Assembly: GCA_938007945.1 (NCBI GenBank)
Contig: CALLME010000280.1
Span: 1 to 7,877 of the forward strand
DNA from: an uncultured Caulobacterales bacterium
GTDB taxonomy: Bacteria > Pseudomonadota > Alphaproteobacteria > Caulobacterales > Maricaulaceae
Direction of reading: 5' to 3'
DNA: 7,877 nucleotides
Positions 1 to 7,078 of the stretch are shown here, in pieces. The position numbers were made by a program, and so were the translations under genes. Position 1 is the first letter of the stretch. Every line of letters starts with the position of its first letter. Under the pieces are notes generated by a model that was not told the origin of the DNA, made no database searches, and was given only the letters and a program-made list of their open reading frames with translations.

Positions 1-203
1 GCTCTAGAATACTGCCCCATGAGACGCACAGGCTGCCCTTCGACGTCACGACAGTTTAAAATACGCTCTTCCGCGGTCTGCTCCATAGGGTGAGTGCCAG
101 ACTTTCGGAACTTCTGCGACGCCAAAATCGTCTGCGCCATCGCCGAGCGCATCCAGAACGGTGGCTTAAACGGCGGAAAAGAGTCTGTAATTGTAGCGGA
201 CAT
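1..203 (-). CDS. YheT-family alpha/beta hydrolase, N-terminal fragment
   Basis: Reading the minus strand from an ATG at 203 gives 67 open codons up to the left edge, so the gene is cut by the window. The N-terminus contains PPFWMRSAMAQTILAS (about residues 14-29), then an ERILNCRD segment (46-53) and VRLMGQYS (59-66). This matches the entry region of COG0429/YheT-type hydrolases, which usually read PPxWLRNPHLQTI...S and then a beta strand of the type 'L..DG..L.G.YS'. The usual NPH before LQT is here SAM-A, a mild departure. The catalytic Ser-Asp-His residues would lie beyond the edge and cannot be checked. Members are poorly characterised predicted esterases or hydrolases of the cytoplasm. 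A second ATG at 213 is out of frame, and no strong ribosome binding site precedes 203. The gene is divergent from the thioredoxin-like gene. The family call rests on motif recall from only 67 residues. Confidence 0.72.
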   Translation of the reverse strand, partial: MSATITDSFPPFKPPFWMRSAMAQTILASQKFRKSGTHPMEQTAEERILNCRDVEGQPVRLMGQYSR

Positions 204-265
204 AATCGCTCATCTGCCGAAATAAGACGAGATGTGCAAGCGGCTAAATTAACTGCGAAGCTAAC

Positions 266-294
266 TTGCCCTGCCTCATGTCTCTAGGCATAAG
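266..294 (+). promoter_or_regulatory. possible sigma70-type promoter for the thioredoxin-like gene
   Basis: A TTGCCC hexamer (266-271) and a CATAAG hexamer (289-294) are separated by 17 bases, each matching the consensus at four of six positions. Transcription would start near 301 and leave a leader of about 20 bases before the GTG start at 320. This is an eye-read match in the 116-base divergent gap (204-319). No other structure stands out in that gap. Confidence 0.35.
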
Positions 295-319
295 ACGGAT
301 AGGTTAACTTGAGGATGAT

Positions 320-946
320 GTGGGATATTTGCGTTATATTTTTGTGATCCAGATTGCGCTTTTTGCGTTACTGGGCGGGGCAAAATCGGAGGCTCAAACA
401 CAAATTACGGTCGCAAGTAACGCCGAAAAAAACACACTATCAATCGCGCCGCCAAACCAAGACTTCTCAGACAATAACTGGGACAAAAACCCTTTTGAAT
501 TGCATTATGCGGATGGCCGGAACTTCAACTCAGATTCACTGAAAGGCAAAGCCGTCTTCGTGGACGCGTGGGCGACATGGTGCGCGCCGTGTATGCCGAG
601 CCTCCCAAAATTTACTAAACTCTATGAAAATAGCCTATCTAATCCCTATGTCAAAGTTCTGTCCGTGCATTACGGCGAGCGTTACGGGCGGTTTAATTCT
701 GCGGCTGAGTTTTTACAAAATAAAGGGCTCACTTATCCCGTACTGCAAGATACGGATGGACGGTTTGTGAAAAGACTAGATTCAGTGTCATCAAATTTTT
801 CCGTGCCGCATTATGTTTTGATGGACGGAACGGGCAAAGTCGTGCGGCGCTACGGCGAAATAAATGACATGGTCATACTCGACGTACAAAACTACTTTTT
901 GTCGCATAGCAAAGCTGCAAGGTTAGACGCCGTCTCTCTACCGTAA
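320..946 (+). CDS. exported TlpA/ResA-like thioredoxin-fold protein
   Basis: The 208-residue protein starts with a hydrophobic signal sequence (about residues 5-21) ending in a plausible signal peptidase I site (SEA, 23-25, before Gln26). A thioredoxin-like domain spans about 58-195. The active site WCAPC places the redox cysteines at Cys88 and Cys91 in the context VDAWATWCAPCMPSLP, as in TlpA/ResA/DsbE-type proteins. A SVP motif at 161-163 supplies the expected cis-proline (Pro163) before the YVLMDGTGKVVRRYG strand. Such proteins work in the periplasm as disulfide reductants, for example in cytochrome c maturation or thiol repair; the specific partner cannot be read from this sequence. I chose GTG at 320 because GAGG at 311-314 sits at proper distance, while the ATGs at 315 and 318 are in another frame that soon stops. 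No cytochrome-maturation gene is adjacent. The fold and location are confident; the substrate is unknown. Confidence 0.88.
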   Translation: MGYLRYIFVIQIALFALLGGAKSEAQTQITVASNAEKNTLSIAPPNQDFSDNNWDKNPFELHYADGRNFNSDSLKGKAVFVDAWATWCAPCMPSLPKFTKLYENSLSNPYVKVLSVHYGERYGRFNSAAEFLQNKGLTYPVLQDTDGRFVKRLDSVSSNFSVPHYVLMDGTGKVVRRYGEINDMVILDVQNYFLSHSKAARLDAVSLP

Positions 947-1030
947 GGCGATCTGCCCACATGGCGCAGTGATGAAACCTTGGACATATGCAAAAACGTT
1001 GGGCGCATAGACCAATTTGACGCTTGCACC

Positions 1031-1054
1031 TTCGGGTTAAGCGCTTAAACCGAA
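1031..1054. promoter_or_regulatory. 24-base near-perfect palindrome, candidate operator of the efflux operon
   Basis: The left arm TTCGGGTTAAGC (1031-1042) and the right arm GCTTAAACCGAA (1043-1054) are reverse complements at 11 of 12 pairs, the exception being G1036 opposite A1049. The inner 12 bases are a perfect palindrome. The site lies 47 bases before the adaptor start codon and just downstream of a TTGACG hexamer (1017-1022) that could be a -35 element, so the palindrome would cover the -10/start region. No T-run follows and the dyad leaves no natural loop, which argues against a terminator. TetR-family repressors of RND pumps, such as AcrR, bind 24-base inverted repeats in this kind of position. 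No regulator gene is in the window, so the operator role is inferred. Confidence 0.6.
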
Positions 1055-1101
1055 ATCGTGAATGCGAGAAACTCTTGCGCTGAATTGGACGTATCAACGC
1101 C

Positions 1102-2187
1102 ATGAAATTTAATGCTTCATATGTCATTGCGGGCCTTGCCGTTTTAATCATTGGCTTGTGGTTTTGGGCAAATAGCAGCTCAGACAACGAAGGCGCGAAA
1201 ACGCCTATACATAGCGAACAAAAAGCCCTGCCCAAAGTGGTCTACCGCACCGTCGATATTCAGTCCCATGAAAATCGCTACCGTCTTTATGGCCGCACGG
1301 AAGCCAACCGCGAGGTTAGCGTCAAAGCAGAGACCGCTGGCATCATAGCGCGCACACCCACACGTGAGGGCAGTCGGGTCGCAAAGGGTCAGCTTCTATG
1401 TCAGCAAGATGTAGACGCGCGCCAAGCTATGCTCGACCAAGCTAAAGCCGCCCTCGCCTCGGCAGAATTTGATTTGCGCTCAACCCAAACCCTTGTTGAT
1501 AAAGGCTACCGATCTAAAATTCAGCTCGCCAACTTACGTGCCCAACTGGACGGCGCGCGCGCCGCTGTAAAGTCAGCGGAAATTGAGCTTGATAACGTGA
1601 ATATGCGCGCGCCTTTTGGGGGCATGTATGAACGCCAACTTGCAGAGGTCGGTGACTTTCTCGCGCCTGGACAGCCCTGCGGATTGCTGCTTGAGCTTAA
1701 TCCGCTTCTCGTCGTTGTCGATTTGTCAGAGAGCCAACTCGCCGCCGTCTCCAAAGACTCACCTGCCGAGATTAAACTCGCGACTGGTGAAGAGCTAATC
1801 GGGAAAGTCCGGTTTATTGAGGCGCGCGCCAATAATATGACACGCACGTTTCGCACAGAAATCGAGATACCCAATCACAAAATGCAATTGCGCGCGGGGA
1901 TAACTTCAACTGTCACGCTTAAAGCGGGCGAAATTGACGCCCATCTTGTGCCAGGCCGCGTTATGTCGCTTAACGAAAACGGAGAAGTCGGTGTACGTTA
2001 TCTCTCGGATGAAAACGTCGTGCAATTTGCGCTTACCACGACGGTAGATGAAAGCGATAATGGCCTCTGGGTTACAGGTCTCCCAGGGACTGCGCGTATC
2101 ATAGTACAAGGCCAAGACTTCGTCAGCGTTGGCACAAAAGTGGAGGCCGTATCTGAAGCCTCGCAGCTGAGCATGAGCGCCAACTAA
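1102..2187 (+). CDS. RND efflux periplasmic adaptor (membrane fusion protein) subunit
   Basis: This 361-residue protein is the HlyD/AcrA-type adaptor that bridges the inner-membrane pump to an outer-membrane channel. An N-terminal membrane anchor covers about residues 7-23. There is no lipobox cysteine, so it is anchored by the helix rather than by lipid. The first lipoyl half follows at about 68-104 (AxREVSVKAETAGII...EGSRVAKGQLL), then a short alpha-helical hairpin at about 106-164 rich in Ala/Gln/Leu. The second lipoyl half lies at about 165-200 (NMRAPFGG...VGDFLAPGQ), then a beta-barrel (about 205-280, including the MTRTFRTEIEIPN strand) and a membrane-proximal domain to about 350. The length is typical for the family. 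Upstream in-frame codons offer no other ATG before a TGA at 1081, so ATG 1102 is chosen despite a weak ribosome binding site. The stop codon overlaps the permease start (TAATG), which implies translational coupling. The pumped substrate cannot be inferred. Confidence 0.93.
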   Translation: MKFNASYVIAGLAVLIIGLWFWANSSSDNEGAKTPIHSEQKALPKVVYRTVDIQSHENRYRLYGRTEANREVSVKAETAGIIARTPTREGSRVAKGQLLCQQDVDARQAMLDQAKAALASAEFDLRSTQTLVDKGYRSKIQLANLRAQLDGARAAVKSAEIELDNVNMRAPFGGMYERQLAEVGDFLAPGQPCGLLLELNPLLVVVDLSESQLAAVSKDSPAEIKLATGEELIGKVRFIEARANNMTRTFRTEIEIPNHKMQLRAGITSTVTLKAGEIDAHLVPGRVMSLNENGEVGVRYLSDENVVQFALTTTVDESDNGLWVTGLPGTARIIVQGQDFVSVGTKVEAVSEASQLSMSAN

Positions 2188-5100
2188 TGGAACGCATTGT
2201 CGGTTTTGCCATTCGTAATTGGCGCATGACAATGGGCCTGATGTTGTTTGCTGTGATTGGCGGGCTCCTAGGCCTTAGTAAACTTGCGCTTGATGCCGAA
2301 CCTGACATTCCTGTGCCTATCATCAATGTGCGCGTAGTGCTGCCTGGCGTATCGCCCGAAGACTCTCAACGTTTGCTCATTCGTCCAATGGAGGCCGAAC
2401 TCAAATCACTGGAGGGGCTTAAGCAAATGGACGGCATTGCAGGTAACAGCTTTGCCATCATGACATTGGAGTTTAATGCGAGCTTTGACCAAGACAAAGC
2501 TATCCAAGACGTCATTGAAAAAGTAAATAAAGCCCGCGGCGAATTTCCTCAAGAAGCTCGCGAGCCCGTTATTGAGGAATTCAACACAGCCACTATTCCT
2601 ATCTTAGTTGTGAATATGTTCGGCGCAGCACCAGAACGCGAACTGCAACGCCGCGCGAAACTTGTACAGCGTCGCATTGAAGGCATACCGCAAGTTCTAG
2701 AAGCGCGCATCTCTGGCGAGCGGACAGATTTGCTTGAAGCCGAGCTTGACCCCGCCCTCATTGAAGCCACAGGCATTACTTTTGACGAAATTGCTGCAGC
2801 CGTGTCGCGCAATAACGCCCTCATTACAGCAGGTACGCTGCAAACAGAATCGGGCAAGTTTAATGTCAAACTACCAGGCCTTATCGAAGGGCCAGACGAC
2901 CTCGCAGACCTTGTTGTACGTACGAGCCCGTCTGGCGCTATTATTCGCATGCGCGATATCGCCAATGTGCGCCGCACTTATAAAGATGTCACAACACTTG
3001 CGCGGTTTAATGGGGTGCCGTCGCTCTCGATAGAAGTTTCAAAGCGTCAGGGGGAAAATATTCTTGAAACAACTGAGCTTGTCAAAGCCATGGTCGACGA
3101 CATTGCCGTTCAGGATGATTGGCCTGAAACGATTGAAATTGCCTATTCGCAGGAGCGTAAAACTTATATAAATGAGATGGTTAGCTCTCTATCCTCTTCC
3201 ATTATCAACGCCGTCATACTCGTATTTATAGTCTGTATTGCCGCATTGGGTATTCGCTCCGCCCTATTTGTCGGCTGGGCTGTACCTGCAAGCTTTTTGA
3301 TGGCGCTCTTTCTATTTTGGGTGAATGGCCAGACTATCAACATGATGATTATGTTTGGGCTTATCCTTTCAGTCGGTGTGCTTGTCGATAGTGCGATTGT
3401 CATTATTGAATATGCAGACAGAAAACTTGCCGAAGGACTAGACCGCAAAGAAGCGTTTCAGACTGCGGGCGAACGTATGTTTTGGCCAATCATTTCATCA
3501 ACGGCCACAACACTCGCTGCGTTTATTCCCTTGCTATTTTGGGACGATGTGACTGGCAAATTTATGGCATTTTTCCCACTCACCATGATTTATGTACTAA
3601 CGGCATCCATGATTATGGCGCTTATCTTTTTACCAACTATGGGCACATTAATTGGCCCCAAAAAGGTGCAAAGTAATGCCACGCTACAAGCTTTGGCAGG
3701 CGAGGACGGCGACCCGACGCAGGTCGGCGGGCTAACGGGTATTTATGTCAAATTTATCAGCCGTATCATTCGCTTCCCACTTCTCGTAATTTGCGCGCTC
3801 ATTATTTTACTCCTCGTGATCAGGACCGCATTCGGAGCCGCTATGGCGGGGCCGCCACCAAAGCCTATCGAGTTTTTCACCCAATCTCCAAGCGACCAAG
3901 TTTACATCTTGGCACGGGCGCGGGGCAACCGTACCGCCTTTGATGATCTCGCCGTAGCGCAAGAGATTGAACGCCGTATCAGCGATGTCGCAGGGATTGA
4001 GGAGGTCTACACTGTCGCAGGTGCAGGCGCGGGTGGTTCTGGCGGCGGTGGAGAACTGAACGGCCCATCCAATGTGCCAAGCGATACGGTCGCACGCATC
4101 TATACGGAATTGCTCGAATTTGATGACCGCGAGAGCGTAGCAAGCATTATGGAAAATATCCGACTCGCCATTGGTGAGATGCCAGGGCTGTTTATCGAAG
4201 TCACCGCGACCGATAACGGCCCCCCTATTGGCAAGGACATTGGCATACAAGTCTCATCCGATTCACCCCAAGATCTACGCGCCGCGACGCTCACCGTGCG
4301 ACGTAAACTCGAATCTACAGACGGGATTATCGATATTGAAGACACGCTCCCTCTCCCGGGTGTCGAATGGCAACTTGAGGTCAATCGCGGCGAAGCGGGG
4401 CGATTGGGACTTGATATAGGACGAATTGGTGCGGCTGTGCAGCTTGTCACAGAAGGGACACTTGTGGGTCAATACCGACCACTCGACGCCGATGAGGAGG
4501 TCGATATTCGCATTCGATATCCGTATGAATATCGCGGACTAGAGAATCTGGATAAGCTGCGAATCCAGACGCGCGATGGCGCCCTACCACTATCTTCGGT
4601 GGTCACGCGTATCCCAAATTCGCGCCAAGATAAAATTGAACGGCGAGATCAATTGCCCTATTTTTCAGTACTTGCGAATACGGCGAAGGATTATGCCACG
4701 AATGTCCAAGTCGAAGCGCTGAAAGAGTGGATTGAAACAGACGCTGACTTCCCCCCAACGGTCGTTATCAAATTCCTAGGACAGGAAGAAGAAAACGCTG
4801 CGGCCGCTCAATTCTTTCAAGTCGCAGCGCTCGCCATTATGCTCATGATGGGCGTGATTTTGCTCTTGCAATTTAATAGCTTTTATCACGTTTTTCTGAC
4901 GCTTTTTGCCGTTATCCTGTCTGTATTTGGCGTCCTGCTCGGCCTGACGTTCTATCCATATGTCTCCATGATTTTGACAGGAACGGGCGTCATCGCGCTA
5001 GCGGGGATTGTAGTGAATAATAACATCGTTCTCATTGATACCTATCAGCGTCTGACCTCGCTTGGATACGAACCCGTTGACGCCGCTATTCGCACTGCGG

Positions 5101-5408
5101 CACAGCGGTTAAGGCCCGTTTTCTTGACCACGCTCACGACGATTGTCGGCCTTATGCCGCTCGTGCTTGGCTGGCAAGCTGATATTTTCACGGGAACATT
5201 CTCAACCAAAGGTTCAGGGACATCCGAAATTTGGGCGCCTATCTCCTATGCAATTGCGTGTGGTTTGGGTTTTGCGACGATATTGACGCTTATCATTACG
5301 CCCGTCCTTCTCGCCGCACCAACCGTTCTAAGCACGCGCGCTAAGAAGATTTATCGCAAAATTAGAGGACGCGTAAACAAGCCATCGACAAGCCAACCCG
5401 CAGAGTGA
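2187..5408 (+). CDS. RND-family efflux transporter permease (AcrB/MexB superfamily)
   Basis: This 1073-residue protein has the classical twofold RND layout. TM1 lies near 13-33, a large periplasmic porter/docking loop runs to about 335, TM2-TM6 span about 336-490, TM7 lies near 531-552, a second periplasmic loop runs to about 855, and TM8-TM12 span about 860-1045. Signature stretches include PDIPVPIINV after TM1, SVGVLVDSAIVIIEYADRK in TM4, TATTLAAFIPLLF in TM5 and GIVVNNNIVLIDTY in TM10. Such pumps use the proton gradient to expel small molecules through the adaptor and an outer-membrane channel. Asp401 matches AcrB Asp407, but the Asp408 position is Ser402, and the Lys940 position is Asn944. 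A Gly-rich segment (612-622) replaces the usual switch loop. The closest group I recall carries VDxAIVVxEYADRKMAEG, a proteobacterial multidrug-type clade. No TolC-like gene follows, and the gene ends 10 bases from a convergent gene. The substrate is unknown. Confidence 0.95.
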   Translation: MERIVGFAIRNWRMTMGLMLFAVIGGLLGLSKLALDAEPDIPVPIINVRVVLPGVSPEDSQRLLIRPMEAELKSLEGLKQMDGIAGNSFAIMTLEFNASFDQDKAIQDVIEKVNKARGEFPQEAREPVIEEFNTATIPILVVNMFGAAPERELQRRAKLVQRRIEGIPQVLEARISGERTDLLEAELDPALIEATGITFDEIAAAVSRNNALITAGTLQTESGKFNVKLPGLIEGPDDLADLVVRTSPSGAIIRMRDIANVRRTYKDVTTLARFNGVPSLSIEVSKRQGENILETTELVKAMVDDIAVQDDWPETIEIAYSQERKTYINEMVSSLSSSIINAVILVFIVCIAALGIRSALFVGWAVPASFLMALFLFWVNGQTINMMIMFGLILSVGVLVDSAIVIIEYADRKLAEGLDRKEAFQTAGERMFWPIISSTATTLAAFIPLLFWDDVTGKFMAFFPLTMIYVLTASMIMALIFLPTMGTLIGPKKVQSNATLQALAGEDGDPTQVGGLTGIYVKFISRIIRFPLLVICALIILLLVIRTAFGAAMAGPPPKPIEFFTQSPSDQVYILARARGNRTAFDDLAVAQEIERRISDVAGIEEVYTVAGAGAGGSGGGGELNGPSNVPSDTVARIYTELLEFDDRESVASIMENIRLAIGEMPGLFIEVTATDNGPPIGKDIGIQVSSDSPQDLRAATLTVRRKLESTDGIIDIEDTLPLPGVEWQLEVNRGEAGRLGLDIGRIGAAVQLVTEGTLVGQYRPLDADEEVDIRIRYPYEYRGLENLDKLRIQTRDGALPLSSVVTRIPNSRQDKIERRDQLPYFSVLANTAKDYATNVQVEALKEWIETDADFPPTVVIKFLGQEEENAAAAQFFQVAALAIMLMMGVILLLQFNSFYHVFLTLFAVILSVFGVLLGLTFYPYVSMILTGTGVIALAGIVVNNNIVLIDTYQRLTSLGYEPVDAAIRTAAQRLRPVFLTTLTTIVGLMPLVLGWQADIFTGTFSTKGSGTSEIWAPISYAIACGLGFATILTLIITPVLLAAPTVLSTRAKKIYRKIRGRVNKPSTSQPAE

Positions 5409-5418
5409 TCCAATAGCC

Positions 5419-6342
5419 TCAGTCGTCAGACTGTGGCGCAAATAGTGCCGTATATTGTGCTCCACCGCCTAATAAATCACGGCGCACTTGCCATTGATTA
5501 TCAGAAAATGAGACATAGAGACCGCCGCCCGGCTGCTCTTCATTTTGCACAAAAGCTAGCTTTTCGAACGGCACGGTGATGCGGGTCACTTCTTCCGTCC
5601 CGTCCATCAAAGCCACGACGACGTCATAATTTCCGCGCGGCAAAGTTTCTGCGATGATGTAAAACCACTGCCCGTCAGGCTGAACAGGCGCGTCGCCTAT
5701 AACAATGCCATTTGCATAAAGTCGGATGCGTCCCGCCCGCTCTGAACTCCCCCGAAAGACTGCCCCGCCGCTGTCATCATAATCAATCGGACCAAGGCTG
5801 AGCGGCCCTGAAATTGGCAGGCTTCCAAAAGGGCTTTTAAATATCTTTGACGGCCCTCCTGGCGTTGTGAGTAATATGAGCGTTGGCAGAGTTCGCGGCC
5901 CACTGGGCAATTCAATAGCCGCCTCTAAGTCAGTCGCCGCCGTAATCTGAGGTATACGGAAGAGTGTTTCATCAGATCGAACGCGAGCACCGTCGGCCAT
6001 TATCATGATAAGTGAGACCGCCTGTGTCTCTTGTGGATTTATTGGCAGCGCTGTGGACCATTGACCATCTGCCTCAACTTTAGTTTCGCCCAAACGTATA
6101 CCCCCTTGCGACAGCACAAGCGTCACATTTGGTTCCGATATGCCTGCCATACGCAGAACACCTTCAATTTCAGAGACGGAGGCAAAAGACGGCGGCTGTA
6201 TCGCAATAGGATTTTCGACAATTAGTTCTTGCCCGCTTTCACGCGTATCAATATCTGTTGGTTGCCGCAATTGTACAATCCACAAAAGACCGATCGCGAG
6301 CGCAAACCCCGTCATCAACATGGCGATTATTCTAAATTTCAT
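5419..6342 (-). CDS. membrane-anchored protein with two Ig-like repeats and a truncated LysM-like tail
   Basis: The protein has 307 residues with an N-terminal membrane helix (about 5-23), so it probably projects into the periplasm. Two similar beta-rich units are visible. One (about 58-130) contains GGIRLGETKVEADGQW and the other (about 193-260) contains NGIVIGDAPVQPDGQW, both with the GxxxGxxxVxxDGQW pattern of bacterial Ig-like domains. The tail from about 273 (LYVSFSDNQWQVRRDLLGGGAQYTALF) resembles the first half of a LysM domain of the form 'GNSLWRIARRxYGxGxxYTVIFxAN', but it stops just where 'RDQIxxPxxIYPGQ' would follow. Full-length alphaproteobacterial relatives with Ig-like units and a C-terminal LysM bind peptidoglycan; this copy may not. 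The start at 6342 is the first ATG after an in-frame stop. The role is unknown. The Ig-like repeats are seen directly; the LysM relation is inferred from recall. Confidence 0.72.
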   Translation of the reverse strand: MKFRIIAMLMTGFALAIGLLWIVQLRQPTDIDTRESGQELIVENPIAIQPPSFASVSEIEGVLRMAGISEPNVTLVLSQGGIRLGETKVEADGQWSTALPINPQETQAVSLIMIMADGARVRSDETLFRIPQITAATDLEAAIELPSGPRTLPTLILLTTPGGPSKIFKSPFGSLPISGPLSLGPIDYDDSGGAVFRGSSERAGRIRLYANGIVIGDAPVQPDGQWFYIIAETLPRGNYDVVVALMDGTEEVTRITVPFEKLAFVQNEEQPGGGLYVSFSDNQWQVRRDLLGGGAQYTALFAPQSDD

Positions 6343-6368
6343 ATCCGTTCACATTTTCTCGTTAGGGT

Positions 6369-6397
6369 CTTATCGAGCGACAAAGCATTTGGGCCAA
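6369..6397 (-). promoter_or_regulatory. possible promoter for the Ig-like/LysM-like gene
   Basis: On the minus strand TTGGCC (6397-6392) and GATAAG (6374-6369) are separated by 17 bases, each matching sigma70 hexamers at four of six positions, with the -10 ending about 26 bases before the start codon. The surrounding 117-base gap (6343-6459) separates two divergent genes. I saw no convincing promoter for the plus-strand gene in it. Confidence 0.28.
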
Positions 6398-6459
6398 CCT
6401 TGCTAAGTCAACTTTAGAACAACTCTTGTGGGACGCAAATTAAAAGGACTGAAAACACT

Positions 6460-7077
6460 GTGACCAAAAACAAAGAAATAGTATCTTCAAAGCGTTCGAT
6501 TTGTGTTTTCTGTGGCTCTCGCCCAGGTAATGAAACGCAATATATGGCGCTGGCAGACGCAACGGGACGGGCAATTGCAGATGAAGGTTACCGTCTAGTC
6601 TATGGTGGCGGAGGCTCTGGCCTTATGGGTGAAACAGCGCGAGCAGCTTTCTTGGCGGGCGGCGATGTGCTTGGCATCATTCCCGAATTTCTGACCGAGA
6701 TCGAAGCGCTACTCAAAGATGTGCCACACGAAATTGTGCCCGATATGCATGAGCGCAAGCGCAAAATGTACGACGCGGCTGACGGTTTTATCGTGCTGCC
6801 TGGGGGAATTGGTACGATGGAAGAAGCCGTAGAAATTATGTCGTGGATGCGGATGCGTCTTCATGCCAAGCCGACAGTTTTCCTCTCCACAAATGGATAC
6901 TGGCAACCGCTTGTCGATATGTTTTTACATACGATTGACGCAGGCTTTTCACCAGAATGGGTCAGCGGAGAAATCCTGCGGGCCGAGAGTGTTGAGGAGG
7001 CCATCGCGCTCATTCACGACCATTGGGATAAGCCGATGACAGACCGCACGCTTAAGGTCGAACTTGACGAAGTCTAA
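6460..7077 (+). CDS. LOG/TIGR00730 family nucleotide 5'-monophosphate phosphoribohydrolase
   Basis: This 205-residue cytoplasmic protein has a Rossmann-like fold over its full length. It contains SICVFCGSRPG (residues 13-23), LVYGGGGSGLMG (46-57), MHERKRKMYDAADGFIVLPGGIGTMEE (96-122, cited in part) and a C-terminal helical cap. The PGGIGTMEE motif (114-122) together with Arg99 and Lys100 of the MHERK stretch is the hallmark of the LOG family, which cleaves the N-glycosidic bond of nucleoside 5'-monophosphates, classically releasing free cytokinin bases in plants. In most bacteria the physiological substrate is not settled, and many members are still annotated as lysine decarboxylase in error. 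The length is normal for the family. The start is GTG at 6460 with AAGGA at 6444-6448, a rather long spacing of 11 bases; no better in-frame start is present nearby. It is divergent from the Ig-like gene and convergent with the methionine sulfoxide reductase. Confidence 0.92.
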   Translation: MTKNKEIVSSKRSICVFCGSRPGNETQYMALADATGRAIADEGYRLVYGGGGSGLMGETARAAFLAGGDVLGIIPEFLTEIEALLKDVPHEIVPDMHERKRKMYDAADGFIVLPGGIGTMEEAVEIMSWMRMRLHAKPTVFLSTNGYWQPLVDMFLHTIDAGFSPEWVSGEILRAESVEEAIALIHDHWDKPMTDRTLKVELDEV

Positions 7078-7078
7078 T

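Noticed and set aside
90..287. 65-residue plus-strand open frame at the left end
   Set aside because: It is antisense to the YheT-like fragment, is very Arg-rich, and has no ribosome binding site. The minus-strand frame carries recognisable family residues.
949..970. Short hairpin after the thioredoxin-like gene (CTGCCC/GGCGCAG)
   Set aside because: The stem is short with a bulge and is not followed by a T-run, so I do not call it a terminator.
873..1235. 120-residue minus-strand open frame across the thioredoxin/adaptor gap
   Set aside because: It overlaps the ends of two well-supported plus-strand genes, its product is Arg/Cys-rich without any recognisable domain, and it has no ribosome binding site. 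It is a shadow of the plus-strand genes.
2549..2977. 142-residue minus-strand open frame inside the permease gene
   Set aside because: It lies wholly inside the RND coding region, has a Ser/Arg-rich low-information composition typical of antisense frames, and shows no family motif.
3807..4250. 147-residue minus-strand open frame inside the permease gene
   Set aside because: It lies wholly inside the second half of the permease, has no recognisable motif, and the plus frame is a clear RND protein there.
6400..6422. Weak inverted repeat (CTAA/TTAG) in the gap between the Ig-like and LOG genes
   Set aside because: Only four adjacent bases pair on each side with mismatches on both flanks, which is expected by chance.
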